Assembly: GCA_965224765.1 (NCBI GenBank) | Contig: CBDDAC010000023.1 | Coordinates: 353,265-417,264 of the forward strand | From: CAZDBA01 sp965224765 | Lineage (GTDB): Bacteria > Planctomycetota > Planctomycetia > Pirellulales > Pirellulaceae | Length of the DNA: 64,000 nt | Reading direction: 5' to 3' | Shown here: positions 46,415 through 57,600 of the stretch, in pieces | Position numbering within the stretch: the stretch's first letter is position 1 | Layout: each line of letters starts with the position of its first letter | The notes under the pieces: model-generated | What the model saw: the letters and a program-made list of their open reading frames with translations, nothing else | The model's database searches: none | What the model was told of the DNA's origin: nothing | Position numbers and translations under genes: made by a program

Positions 46415-47170
46415 TTAATGATCGGATAGCAGGTTATGCAGGTATTCAACAGGTTCTGGCATCGCCCCTGTCATGAACGAAATGGGAACTGCGGCAAGTC
46501 CAACCGCCAAAGCGATTGCAAATACAGCAGCAAACCCCCGAAACAGTTTGTTGCGGTCTGGGTTGTCCAATCCGAGTGTCTGGAACAAACTCCAGATTCC
46601 GTGGTAAAGATGGAACGCCAGGACGAACATTACCAACACGTATCCCAGGGCGATGGGCCACTGGGTAAATGAATGACTCAAGTTGTTGTAGACGTAGCCA
46701 TGTTCGAATTTGCCAAGTTCGATGGTGCCTGTCGTGAAGTGCAAAATGTGGAAAATGATAAAGCCTAAAATCAACAGGCCTGAAAACATCATGTACAGCG
46801 CTGCAGGAGTCGCCGCAGATTTCTTGCTTTTGACATAGCCGATTGGCCGGGCTGCTTTGCTTTGATGGGAAAGCTGAATGACGACAATCACATGAAGCAC
46901 CAGGGCAATCAACAAAACACTACGTGCGATCCATAGTCCCATTTGTTCGGGAAGGAGCGGTGTCCCCGCTTCTCGCAAGAATTGGCCGTATTCGTCAATG
47001 TGGGGGACCAATTGTTCCTCACCATCGACCTGATGAGAAGAGTTGCCCGTGAAGACTTTTAGGTTTCCGGCAACATGCCCAATGAGGAATCCGAAAAGAA
47101 TAATGCCCGTTGTCGCGGCAATAAACTTTTTGCCAATTGACGTAGAGTAAAGTTTTTTGAAGCGATTCAT
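46415..47170 (-). CDS. sdhC: Succinate dehydrogenase cytochrome b558 subunit
   Basis: Membrane anchor that binds haem b and quinone. The 251-aa product has five predicted membrane helices, matching the single-anchor Bacillus/Wolinella type rather than the two-subunit SdhCD type, with histidines suited to haem ligation in FLIGHVAGNL, ALVLHVIVVI and IFHILHFTTGT and FHLYHGIWS. The N-terminus KLYSTSIGKKFIAATTG is characteristic. First gene of sdhCAB. Confidence 0.93.
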   Translation of the reverse strand: MNRFKKLYSTSIGKKFIAATTGIILFGFLIGHVAGNLKVFTGNSSHQVDGEEQLVPHIDEYGQFLREAGTPLLPEQMGLWIARSVLLIALVLHVIVVIQLSHQSKAARPIGYVKSKKSAATPAALYMMFSGLLILGFIIFHILHFTTGTIELGKFEHGYVYNNLSHSFTQWPIALGYVLVMFVLAFHLYHGIWSLFQTLGLDNPDRNKLFRGFAAVFAIALAVGLAAVPISFMTGAMPEPVEYLHNLLSDH

Positions 47171-47585
47171 ACTATTAGTTAGTGATATATTGGTGACGCG
47201 TTCGGCTTGGTACGTACGGGCTCAAACTCTGAGCGGCAGTCGTACAGCTTGGTGTCTGCTCGTGCTCCAGATAATTTTGCCATTTTTGGGCTTCGAGTAA
47301 CACGTAGGGTAGCGAAATTTCTTTTCGATCATTGGGAATGCCAGACGATACGAAAAGCCACAGGAATTGTGTGGGTGTCTCGGTTTAGAGCCGCTCAAAA
47401 CAGTTCTATCGACGACAGACCGGATGACTCTGTAAGATTTACCGAAAGAATCTCCTTAGCGGCAACCGGTTTTCGCGGATTGCATGCTGTTATATGGGGA
47501 ATTTCGAGCCAGTAGCACAAACGGCCAGCCTTGCGATTTTTCGGTCGGTGAGGTGACTTTGATGAATTGTTGAAGAGAACACAGG
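47171..47585. other. Divergent intergenic region sdhC/kdsB
   Basis: A 415-bp gap that should hold both promoters. A 102-codon frame on the plus strand (47207-47515) has no family features. No repeat or RNA gene was seen. Confidence 0.4.
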
Positions 47586-48356
47586 ATGACTGACAGGAAT
47601 TTGACTCTAAAAGCCGCAATTGTAATCCCCGCTCGGCTCCACTCTGCTCGTTTGCCCCGAAAGTTGCTATTGAACGAGACGGGAAGGTCGTTAATCGAAC
47701 ATACCTATTTGGCCGCCTGCCAAAGCCAACTGGCCTCCAAGGTCATTGTTGCCGCGGATCACTCCGAGATCGTCGAATGCGTTAACACATTCGGGGGGCT
47801 CGTCCAGATGACACGAGACGATCATTCCAGCGGTTCGTCACGCGTTGCTGAAGTGGCCCAGGATTTGTCCGAATTTGATGTGGTTGTCAATGTCCAAGGA
47901 GATGAGCCAGAAATTTCCGGTGAATCGATCGATCACGCGATCAAACTGCTGTTTGCCAACCCCGATGCGGTGGTGTCCACCTTGGCCAGCCCCATTCGCG
48001 ATCGCAAAGCACTGGAGCAGAAGTCCGTCGTCAAAGTCGTTTTTGACCAGCATGGAAAGGCCCTTTATTTCAGTCGCAGCCCCATTCCCTGTGCAAGAAC
48101 CTGGGATGATAGCCTGTTGCTGGCAGAACCTCCGCTCTTCTACCAGCATATCGGTTTGTACGCCTATCGAAGATCATTCCTGCCAAAATATGTGGAGCTT
48201 CCCGAGGCACCAATGGAGGATGTTGAGTCTCTAGAGCAGCTGCGGGTTTTGAATGCAGGCCATGAGATTCTCGTTGGAGTCGTCAACCAGCACGCGGTCG
48301 GAATTGATACCGCCGAAGATTATCAAGCGTTTGTCAGCAGGGTGAAATCTTGTTAA
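47586..48356 (+). CDS. kdsB: 3-deoxy-manno-octulosonate cytidylyltransferase
   Basis: Activates Kdo as CMP-Kdo for lipopolysaccharide inner core, which shows the organism has an outer membrane with LPS-type glycolipid. The 256-aa product has VIPARLHSARLPRKLL at residues 13-28, a VVNVQGDEPEI motif near 100, SRSPIPCAR near 165 and HIGLYAYRRSFL near 187, all standard for the family. It is followed 107 bp later by pyrG, whose CTP product is the substrate of this enzyme. Confidence 0.95.
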   Translation: MTDRNLTLKAAIVIPARLHSARLPRKLLLNETGRSLIEHTYLAACQSQLASKVIVAADHSEIVECVNTFGGLVQMTRDDHSSGSSRVAEVAQDLSEFDVVVNVQGDEPEISGESIDHAIKLLFANPDAVVSTLASPIRDRKALEQKSVVKVVFDQHGKALYFSRSPIPCARTWDDSLLLAEPPLFYQHIGLYAYRRSFLPKYVELPEAPMEDVESLEQLRVLNAGHEILVGVVNQHAVGIDTAEDYQAFVSRVKSC

Positions 48357-48463
48357 GATTTGAAAACAGCAAAAACAACCGGAGATCGACTGCAACGCAA
48401 ATTCTAACGTGTGAATTTGCGTTTGTTTTTTTTGGATAACCGGACTGGTGGAAAAAACTCTCT

Positions 48464-50089
<1,626 letters not shown>

Positions 50090-50181
50090 TTTGTTTCAAG
50101 GAAGCGGCTGGTGAACTGAGTTTGCTTGGGAGCAAATCTCAAACCATTTTAAACAGACCTTTACTAGGCAAAAGAATTTCG

Positions 50182-50603
50182 ATGACTGACTCAAACGAAC
50201 AAGAACCGAAAATCATTGTGGACGACGATTGGAAATCACAAGTCCAAGCCGAGAAAGAAGAACTGAAAAAGAAGGAAGCCGCCAAAACGGACGAACCTTC
50301 AGATGAGGTCGCGGAAGAGGCCGTTCAGGAATCCGACATTCCGCAGGAATTGCCCCCAGCTTCATTTGTCATGCTGGTTACCACCTTGGGGGCCCAAGCG
50401 ATGTCTGCACTTGGTTTTATGCCCGATCCAGCGACCGGTAAGTCGAATCCGAATCGCACCATGGCCAAGCATTTTATTGATACGCTTGGTGTTCTTGAAG
50501 AAAAGACCAAAGGCAATTTGAAACGAGGAAGAAGCGACATATCTTAATGATAACGCTTCATCAACTTCGCATGGCGTTCGTAACGCCGCCTGAAAGTAAG
50601 TAA
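50182..50603 (+). pseudogene. DUF1844 protein gene with two frame breaks
   Basis: The first 115 or so codons encode a normal DUF1844 protein: an acidic N-terminus, then PPASFVMLVTTLGAQAMSAL, GFMPDPATG and HFIDTLGVLEEKTKGNL. After KGNLK the frame ends in GRSDIS. Shifting one base at C50524 and again at G50555 restores EEEATYLNDN and LHQLRMAFVTPPESK up to the stop at 50603, the expected family ending. The gene is therefore a nearly complete copy with two single-base frame shifts, or a consensus error. Function of the family is unknown. Confidence 0.7.
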
Positions 50604-51183
50604 CTGAGTTCGTTTTTCCTCCTGCAATGTTTCGGGTGGAGTTCATTCAGATGTTGCGATTGGCCTTTTGGGGATTCGGTTTTCCGGGAGGTTGAGGCTC
50701 CCGCCGAAACCTACCAATGATGATCCGAGGTCGAAGAATGCCAAGATGTCGTCGGCATTGCGACTCGGTTTTTTATTGGCAATACTACCCCAGACTAAAT
50801 TCTGGGGCTAACCGAAGTCGCCGCTCCGCAGCAAATCGAAACGTAATCTTGGGCCAAGTCTGAGCGCAACGTCTGGGACCACGCTGGGTCAAATCTAAAC
50901 GCAAAGTCGTGACGGGGTCAACTGAATTGGCCTAGAACCACTTTGCGGGCTAACCATGTTTCGTATTCCCAATGGAGATCACTCGATGGGAGATTGTACC
51001 GGTTAGCTCGATTTGGCAATGTGGCCGTTGACGAACCGCTGTTAAGTTTTAAGGGGTTGTCCGGTTTCGTTCGGCGCTGCTTCAGACAATGTCCTCATAA
51101 TCGTGACCAGCCAATCACGTCTTATCATCCTCATTGACGATACACGCAGTGCATCTGGCATTTATGTCGCGAGTGAATGATGC
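50604..51183. other. Intergenic region with repeats
   Basis: Contains a forward 25-bp repeat at 50686-50710 and the palindrome CCCCAGA/TCTGGGG at 50788-50807. No credible gene. Lies between two frame-broken genes. Confidence 0.6.
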
Positions 51184-52918
51184 ATGTTTATCCGTATGGG
51201 GAAGGTTATGAATCATAACGGAAGTCTAGTTTGGTGGATGGTCTGTATTGGCTTGGCGCTCTGCTGGGTTTGGAATTTTCAGTCGGCTTCTGAGGCCGAT
51301 TCAATGGAGATGGTGGCGCTCAAATCCGCCCCAACCCAATTGCCAGATTCTACGCCAGCTACTGAAGTTCAGTCGCCTCAACCGCAGATCAGCATGCAGC
51401 AACATGCCCATGAGATGCTTGAAGAACTGCCACCGCAAAACACCCTCGAGCCCCTCAGTGCCAACGCCCAGCAGCACTCGTTTCAAGCCTCAACCGTTGA
51501 GCAGAACAAGGCGAGTGAACTACCGTTTATCGATTTGAGCGATCAACCAACAAGGTCCATCGCGACTATCGGCCAACGGAATCAGCATGCCCGGCAGCGT
51601 CTTGCCGCAGCTTCCTGCACAGGAAGTCCAGCCAATGCTTGAGAACTCAATTCCCGAGGGTAATGCGAACAACAAGAACCGAGTCGCCAATCCCTACTTC
51701 AATCAGGCGAGCCCATCATCGGGCGGCCAGCGGATTTGGTCGATCCAGTTTTGACGACGAACCAACCGCGTTCAGCTCTTAACCAGTTCACTCAGGTTGC
51801 AGAGTTAGAATTCGAATGCGGATTACACCGCTCAACAACCTCGTGTTGACACCCAGTTCCCAAGCTTTGAAGATCTTCAGCAAGAGCAAGCCACGTGGAA
51901 TCCAAGTACCACTGTCAATGTTGCCGATCAGTTTGTGACCAACTCAACTGGAGCAAACGACATCACGCCGATGATTCCTGGCGGGACACCAGCTCGAAAA
52001 CGATTCAACCACCACGCAGCGTTGCGTGAACCATATTGAGTATGGCAAGTCACTAGCTCGCCGAGGCGCCGCGTTTGCTGCTCGCGAAGAGTTCTTTAGT
52101 GCCCTTCGCTTGGTCGCTCAATCTCATGACGCTCAAACTCGATCCACTGCCTACACTGCCGCACTTCGCGAAGCCATTACGGCACTCAACGAAGCCGATG
52201 ACTTTTACAACGAAATTGCCCATGAGGGAATCGATGTTGATGTCGCCTACGTGATCGATGCCCATCGCAGCGAAATTATCCCGATGGATCGAGCTGCCGG
52301 TTTGTCATCAGCAATCGCCATCCAAGCCTACTACGATTTTGCCCGACGGACGCATGGCCGATGCTTTTGGCGAAAATGTTGTGGCCTCTGAAGCATTGTA
52401 CTCACTTGGCAAGCTTTTCACCGTTGCGGCAACACACGATTTGACAGGGAATCCATTGGACTACTCCAAATCAATCGTAATGCACTACGCCGCAATCGAC
52501 AGCGACACCAACAATTTCAGAAGCTCCAATGAACTGGGCGTTCTAATGGCTCGCAACGGACGATTGGAGAAAGCTCGTGATCTATTCCGCGATAGCTTGG
52601 TCGTTCAAAAGATGCCTCAAAACCTGGCGCAATCTGGCCATCGTCCACGAACGACTTGCAACAACTTCCAGCGATCCACAAATTGCCTCAGAGAATTTTG
52701 AAATGGCTCAAAAGGCAGGAAATGAGTTTGAGCGGATCAAGCAAAATGCTTCTTCGATGCAGCCCCAAGTTCAATGGTTAACCCCCGAACAGTTTGAGCA
52801 AACGGCACCTGCCGAATTCAACGAAATCCGATCTGCCCGAGCTCTTCCCGAGCCCATGGCCGTTCCAGAAACCAACAATAAGCCAAGTATGCTCCAGCGT
52901 TTTAAAGATTTGTTTTAA
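51184..52918 (+). pseudogene. TPR-type protein gene broken by about six frame shifts
   Basis: Reading through frame changes gives one continuous protein: a signal/membrane segment (SLVWWMVCIGLALCWVW), a long Pro/Gln-rich linker, then helical repeats. Pieces are: to about 51590; ISMPGSVLPQLPAQEVQPML to 51710; PIIGRPADLVDPVLTTNQP to 51812; NADYTAQQPRVDTQFPS to 52010; CVNHIEYGKSLARRGAAFAA to 52350; MADAFGENVVASEALYSLG to 52620; and NLAIVHERLATT to 52918. Five of six shifts are of +1 sense. The NLAIVHERL and GKLF motifs resemble TPR proteins encoded upstream of polysaccharide export genes in planctomycetes. Confidence 0.75.
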
Positions 52919-52978
52919 AACCTCGGGATACTTCAAGTTACGCCTGGCCACGCCATCAATCCAGACCTTTGAATTGTT

Positions 52979-54403
52979 ATGAAATTTAATACCAAAAGTT
53001 CGCTGATTGTCATCGCTTCCATTGTTTGCTTGGCACTCGGTTTTCAAATCGTTACCCAGAAAACGTCGACTCAAAATCAGTTGGCAACACCTGATTCGGA
53101 AAAGGTCGCGAAGGAGCAAAGTAGCTCACTGCAACTGGTCGAGTCGATTCAACTTTGCCAAGGCATTTCGGAATGTAATTGTCCCGAATGTGCGGGCATG
53201 GCAATGGCGGCTCAATGGACGGGTGATCAATCCCAAGGCGATGTTCAATTCGCAGCTCCAATGGGCGGCATGTACGCGACAACGGAGGGTGGATACGGTA
53301 GTGGTTATGGCGGTCCCCAGGATCGCGGTGAAGCCAACCCTCGATGGATGCTGGGCGTCGATGGCAGCAATCAACCTTTCGGTCGTGAACCTACCTGGAA
53401 AAGCGAACGAATGGTTCCCTGGGAGTCGCGCTCCTACGGTGAGTACATTGGTCCGTTTCGAACCCCTCATGTTTCTGAGTATCAATTGCGAGTCAGTGAC
53501 CAACTGGAATTTGTCTACGTTCTCGCTCGTCAACGAACCCAACAAGCCTACGAATTGAACGTGGGTGACGGCGTTCAAATTTTGTCCTCTGCCGACACCA
53601 CACTGAATCAACCCGATCCCTCCAGTGTCGCAAACCAAAACGGTTTGGAAATCCTGCCTGATGGAAGTATTTCTCTTCAACTCATTGGACAAGTTCGGGC
53701 AGCCGGAAAAACCGTCGAAGCCTTGCAGGAAGAGCTTAACGATCGCTACTCAGTCTACGTCAAGAAACCCGCAATCGTTGTCCAAGTTGTCAAAGCCAAC
53801 ACGCGAATGCAAGACTTGATTGAATCCGTTACCGCAACTGCAGGCCAGGGTGGTCAAGTTCGCGCAGCAACCGTTTCGCCAGACGGCACGGTTCAACTTC
53901 CTTTGATTGGTTCTATCCCAGCCATCGGTTTGACCTTGGACGAAATTGGTCGCGAAGTCGACGCAAGGTACCGCCGCGAAGGTTTGGCTGGCGTTCGCGC
54001 CACTCCAGTCCTTGTCCAAAGAGCGGGACGTTTTATCTACGTGCTCGGAGAAGTTGCTGAACCCGGCCGATTCGAAATGCTTGATCCGACGACCGTCATG
54101 CAAGCAATCGCCTTGGCAGGTGGCAACAACCAGGGAGCAAACCTACGTCAGGTCATCGTCTTCCGTCGCGATGCCAACTGGAGACTAGTGGCAACACGCC
54201 TCGATCTTGCTGGTGCCCTTTACGGCCGTCGCCCGCAACCATCGGACGAAATCTGGCTGCGTCATTCGGATATCGTCCTTATTCCCAAGAGTCCAATTCT
54301 GCGACTTTCCGAAGCGGTGGATTTGTATCTGACTCGAACTGCTTATGCCATCTTCCCGCAACAAGGTGTCGCATTCAACTTTGACGACTTCCAGTCTCTG
54401 TAA
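52979..54403 (+). CDS. Polysaccharide export protein with SLBB domains (Wza-like)
   Basis: A 474-aa exported protein (signal peptide SSLIVIASIVCLALGF). It has a polysaccharide export/Poly_export domain at about 160-280 (YQLRVSDQLEFVYVL, GLEILPDGSISLQLIGQVRA, GKTVEALQEELNDRY), a second repeat of the same type at about 295-350 (VSPDGTVQLPLIGSIPAIG), and an SLBB-like domain (FIYVLGEVAEPGRFEML) near 350. It resembles Wza without the C-terminal membrane helix. The start lies 60 bp after the TPR gene, which suggests a joint operon for exopolysaccharide export. Confidence 0.85.
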   Translation: MKFNTKSSLIVIASIVCLALGFQIVTQKTSTQNQLATPDSEKVAKEQSSSLQLVESIQLCQGISECNCPECAGMAMAAQWTGDQSQGDVQFAAPMGGMYATTEGGYGSGYGGPQDRGEANPRWMLGVDGSNQPFGREPTWKSERMVPWESRSYGEYIGPFRTPHVSEYQLRVSDQLEFVYVLARQRTQQAYELNVGDGVQILSSADTTLNQPDPSSVANQNGLEILPDGSISLQLIGQVRAAGKTVEALQEELNDRYSVYVKKPAIVVQVVKANTRMQDLIESVTATAGQGGQVRAATVSPDGTVQLPLIGSIPAIGLTLDEIGREVDARYRREGLAGVRATPVLVQRAGRFIYVLGEVAEPGRFEMLDPTTVMQAIALAGGNNQGANLRQVIVFRRDANWRLVATRLDLAGALYGRRPQPSDEIWLRHSDIVLIPKSPILRLSEAVDLYLTRTAYAIFPQQGVAFNFDDFQSL

Positions 54404-54848
54404 GAGCTTGCGTTCCAAACGGTATCCCTTCAGGAGTCTCAATAAACTTTCTGAAGGGAATGCACCAACGCTCAAATGGTGAACCAAGCCGTATCTATGG
54501 GAGGTCGTGACTCACTCTGAGACACGAACCTACCCTGCAAAAGGGGGCGCTAAGATTCGTTGGGCCAGAGGTCGAATACTCATAAGCGAACCTAAGGCAT
54601 CATTCTTCAACGCGTTCTTCTATTCCTCAAACGCTTGACTGCCAGCATAAGTTCCACGGTCATCTCAACTTCGTTTCGTGGTAAGCCTGTTGTCGTTGGA
54701 CCTGTCTCTCATGATTAACCAACATTCAACCTGTTGGGGATCGCGAATGGACAACAAATTCAAAAGTTTATTTTTTAAGCAGTTTGCAAGTTGACTGAAC
54801 AAGCCCCATAATGCCTGTGTCCGTTGAAGACATCACCAAGGTTATACT
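54404..54848. other. Intergenic region
   Basis: A 445-bp gap. A hairpin at 54425-54459 lies directly after the export gene. Nothing else recognised; promoter for the LysR gene presumably here. Confidence 0.4.
54425..54459 (+). terminator. Hairpin after the export gene
   Basis: TCCCTTCAG pairs with CTGAAGGGA (nine base pairs, 17-nt loop) 22 bp after the stop. It lacks a T-run, so I rate it only moderate. Confidence 0.5.
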
Positions 54849-55808
54849 ATGGAACTGGCTCAACTTCGTTACTTTTTAAAAATTGTTGAGTACAGGAACT
54901 TCACTCGAGCGGCCAAGGCCTGCCACGTATCGCAACCAGCCCTTAGCCAGCAGATGGCCAAACTTGAAAAAGAGTTTGGCATGCCCTTGTTTGAGCGACA
55001 GGGACGAAAAATTCGGTTAACAGAAACCGGACGAACGCTTCGTATCAATGCAGAGAAGATCCTGCAGTTGGTTGACGACACTTACCGCCAAATTCAGGAT
55101 AACGGAATGTCTGGCGTTGTCATTATCTCGACGGTTCCGACCGTTGGACCGTTTCTTACGACCAAGTTGATTCACAACCTTAATCGACAGTTCCCAGAAG
55201 CCCGCATCCAGCTCACCGAGGAAACCCCCGAAACTCTCGTCAATCGGTGCATCAGTGGAGAAGTCGATTTTGCGATCACCGCGGTGCAAAAGAACTGGAA
55301 AAACCGTCTGGTCTGGGAGCCAATTCGCAACGAAGAAATCCAGCTTGTGTTGCCGGTCACTCACCCACTCGCTGACCAGCCGAGCTTGTCCGTGGAACAG
55401 ATTCGCGATGAGCCCCTGATTCTGATGGGAAAAAAACAATGCCTGACACAGTGCATTGAAGAGTACCTCAATGAATATGGGATCTCGACTGAGAATGTTG
55501 TGGCTCGAGTTGAGCAGTTTTCCACGCTGCAACACTTGGTGGCCATTGGGACAGGAATCTCGTTCGTTCCCAAAATGGCAGTCAATCCAAAGTTCAAGAA
55601 TAGCTTGAGCTACATTCCCATTTCTGGGGCAACCATCCAAAGGACGATTGCCGTTTGCTGGAGTGAAAAACGATTTCAAAGCCAGCTTGCCACGAACATG
55701 ATCAAGGCGATTCGAGAAATCTCCGACCCAAAGTTGATCGATTCCCGAGGCAGTGGTGCGCTGATGAATGTCGACGATGTTTCATCCTCAGAAACCATCG
55801 TCAACTAG
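54849..55808 (+). CDS. LysR-family transcriptional regulator (OxyR-like)
   Basis: A 319-aa regulator. The N-terminal helix-turn-helix is MELAQLRYFLKIVEYRNFTR and AAKACHVSQPALSQQMAKLE, with RQGRKIRLTETGRTL after it; the effector domain is two alpha/beta lobes. It has a short-spaced pair in MGKKQCLTQCIEE near residues 197-201, where OxyR has its reactive Cys199 and Cys208 farther apart, so peroxide sensing is possible but not shown. No typical target gene (catalase, peroxiredoxin) adjoins. Confidence 0.88.
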   Translation: MELAQLRYFLKIVEYRNFTRAAKACHVSQPALSQQMAKLEKEFGMPLFERQGRKIRLTETGRTLRINAEKILQLVDDTYRQIQDNGMSGVVIISTVPTVGPFLTTKLIHNLNRQFPEARIQLTEETPETLVNRCISGEVDFAITAVQKNWKNRLVWEPIRNEEIQLVLPVTHPLADQPSLSVEQIRDEPLILMGKKQCLTQCIEEYLNEYGISTENVVARVEQFSTLQHLVAIGTGISFVPKMAVNPKFKNSLSYIPISGATIQRTIAVCWSEKRFQSQLATNMIKAIREISDPKLIDSRGSGALMNVDDVSSSETIVN

Positions 55809-55819
55809 CAGTAGACTTT

Positions 55820-55965
55820 GGGAGGTTGAGGCTCCTGCCGAAACCTTACGACTAATAATTCAGGGATGCGCACTTGGTCGCGTCTTCATTGCTTCCGCTC
55901 CCCGGACGCGCTGAATAGGCACCGTGATCATCATTGGAAGGTTTCGGCGGGAGCCTCAACCTCCC
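55820..55965. repeat. Facing pair of 25-bp repeats (MITE-like)
   Basis: Forward copy at 55820-55844 and reverse copy at 55941-55965, 96 bp apart, the shortest pair in the window. Confidence 0.8.
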
Positions 55966-55982
55966 GGAAACCCAACGCGCAT

Positions 55983-56025
55983 AAAAAAAAAAGGCCAACT
56001 GCCAACAAGTGTCGGCAATTGGGCT
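55983..56025 (-). terminator. Rho-independent terminator of the isomerase gene
   Basis: On the minus strand GCCCAATTGCC pairs (with G-T) with GGCAGTTGGC, followed by a run of ten T. It sits 30 bp after the stop at 56055. Confidence 0.85.
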
Positions 56026-56054
56026 TTGTGTGAATTGAAAATCTTCAGCGGAAA

Positions 56055-57053
56055 TTAAGTGGCTGCTGGCTCAGCCTTTTTGTCTTCAGGCTTTTTGTCT
56101 TCGGACTTGTCCTCAGGCTTTTTGTCATCGGCAGCTGCTTCAGCACCTTTTGCCTCAGCTTCAGGTGGAGCTGCTGATGGCTCTTCAATGATTTCGCCTT
56201 CGATCAATCCAGCAACAATGGCCAAGTTGCTGAGTTGCTTGGCGATCCCGCCAACGACTGAGTTCTTTGAACGACCGCCAAGCATGCCCGAGTTTGTCAA
56301 AACGGAAACGGCTCCGTCGAAGTCAATCGAGGCAAGGTGCTTAAGAACCGCAGGGACGATTGAGTTTTCGTTTTGCCCGGCGAGTTCCATTTGGTTTGAT
56401 TTGATCGCAGTTGGATCTACATCCGCAGGGACGTCAGCCAGACGAACTTCGGTGATCTTGTCAGCCGTTAACTCGTCTAGTTGGTCCATTGCACCTTGAC
56501 CGACAACCCAGTTCCAAGTGTCGAGGCAGATGCCGACGTTGGGCTGACCAACGGTTTTGACGAGGGTCAAAAGTTCTTCGGTGGTTTGAATGAATTTAAA
56601 ATCTTGCTTTTGAAGATCTGGAGAAGCCTGAAGCAGAAGTCCGATTTGGATGGACTTGGCGGCAAATTTCTCAGCGAGATCGGCCAAGCGAGCACGGTGA
56701 CGTTCGAAGTTCTCTTGAAAAGAGAGGGTGTCGTGGTCTGGAGCGATGCGAACGTAACAGCGTTTGCCGTTAAGTTCTTCGGCAAGTTCCAGGACGGTAT
56801 CGACTTTGGCGGCTTGTGTTTCGTAGACATCGTCCGCAGCGCCAAGGTCGATAGGCAGGCGGAAAGTTCCGATGTTCATTTTCGCGCTGAGCAGGAACTG
56901 GCAGGCGAACTCTTTGCCAAGAGCGTCATGACGACCTAGTAGATCGGCCATATCGATTTCGACGGTATCAAACTTGTGGGTCAAAGCCAGTTCGATCATT
57001 TCGTTCTGGCGACCGGAAACACCGAGTCCGCTGCAATTTAAAATCTTTTCCAC
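56055..57053 (-). CDS. Sugar phosphate isomerase/epimerase-like TIM-barrel protein
   Basis: A 332-aa protein of the xylose isomerase-like TIM-barrel (AP endonuclease 2) group. It shows KFDTVEIDMADLLGRHDAL, YVRIAPDHDTLSFQENFERH, VGICLDTWNWVVGQG and EVRLADVPADVD, arranged as in metal-binding sugar epimerases. The last 50 residues are a low-complexity Lys/Glu/Asp/Pro tail (KPEDKSEDKKPEDKKAE), which is unusual. The start is GTG at 57053, preceded by AGGAG seven bases upstream. Enzymatic substrate unknown; its terminator is listed separately. Confidence 0.72.
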   Translation of the reverse strand: MEKILNCSGLGVSGRQNEMIELALTHKFDTVEIDMADLLGRHDALGKEFACQFLLSAKMNIGTFRLPIDLGAADDVYETQAAKVDTVLELAEELNGKRCYVRIAPDHDTLSFQENFERHRARLADLAEKFAAKSIQIGLLLQASPDLQKQDFKFIQTTEELLTLVKTVGQPNVGICLDTWNWVVGQGAMDQLDELTADKITEVRLADVPADVDPTAIKSNQMELAGQNENSIVPAVLKHLASIDFDGAVSVLTNSGMLGGRSKNSVVGGIAKQLSNLAIVAGLIEGEIIEEPSAAPPEAEAKGAEAAADDKKPEDKSEDKKPEDKKAEPAAT

Positions 57054-57289
57054 TGCAATTCTCCTAACATTTATGCTGATGCGCGAAATCCGAGATCGGT
57101 CGGCCTGTCGTGCGTATTGACTAAATAGGGGCTTGGGCGATTCCGCCGCGAGTGACATTAAGCCCAATATTGAGAATCCAAGATTATGGCAAAGTAATCG
57201 CCTTAGTCCAAGGGGAAAAGGCTTAGGTGGCGGCGGGCGACCTAGGAGGAACATTTAGGCTGGTACAGCCACTTTGCGAAGGCTTTTCT

Positions 57290-57590
57290 TCACAGTATCC
57301 AACGGCCAGGCGTTTTTCTGTTGTTTTTCCGTGCGATTTCCCTTGGAAGTGGCATTTCCCCTTGGCATACCGTTTCCTCGGGCGTGACGTTCCTTGGAAC
57401 GTGGCGTTTTCCTGGGCACCCATTTTCTTGGGGCGTGGTGTTATCCGCGGGCATTCCATCTCCTCCGGGGCGTGGCGTTTTCCCACGGCATACCGTTTCC
57501 TCGGGTTGTGGCGTTTCTGCGCATTTTTTCTCCTTTGGGTGTGGCGTTTTCCAAGGTATGCCATTTCTTGGGACGTGGCGTTTTCCGGGA
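57290..57590. repeat. Degenerate tandem repeat, about 34-bp period
   Basis: About seven to nine units built on GGCATACCGTTTCCTCGGG followed by CGTGGCGTTTTCC, for example at 57370, 57405, 57440, 57470, 57505 and 57560. Unit length varies between about 31 and 37 bp, with frequent substitutions. It gives open frames on both strands (a Lys/Arg-rich one on the minus strand) that look like by-products of the repeats. It ends exactly at a 25-bp repeat. Confidence 0.75.
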
Positions 57591-57600
57591 GGTTGAGGCT

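Noticed and set aside
47207..47515. 102-codon frame upstream of kdsB
   Set aside because: No ribosome site, no family likeness, in a divergent promoter region.
50520..52918. Programmed +1 frameshifting as an explanation for the repeated +1 shifts
   Set aside because: The sites share no evident motif and one gene would need about six events; decay or consensus error is simpler.
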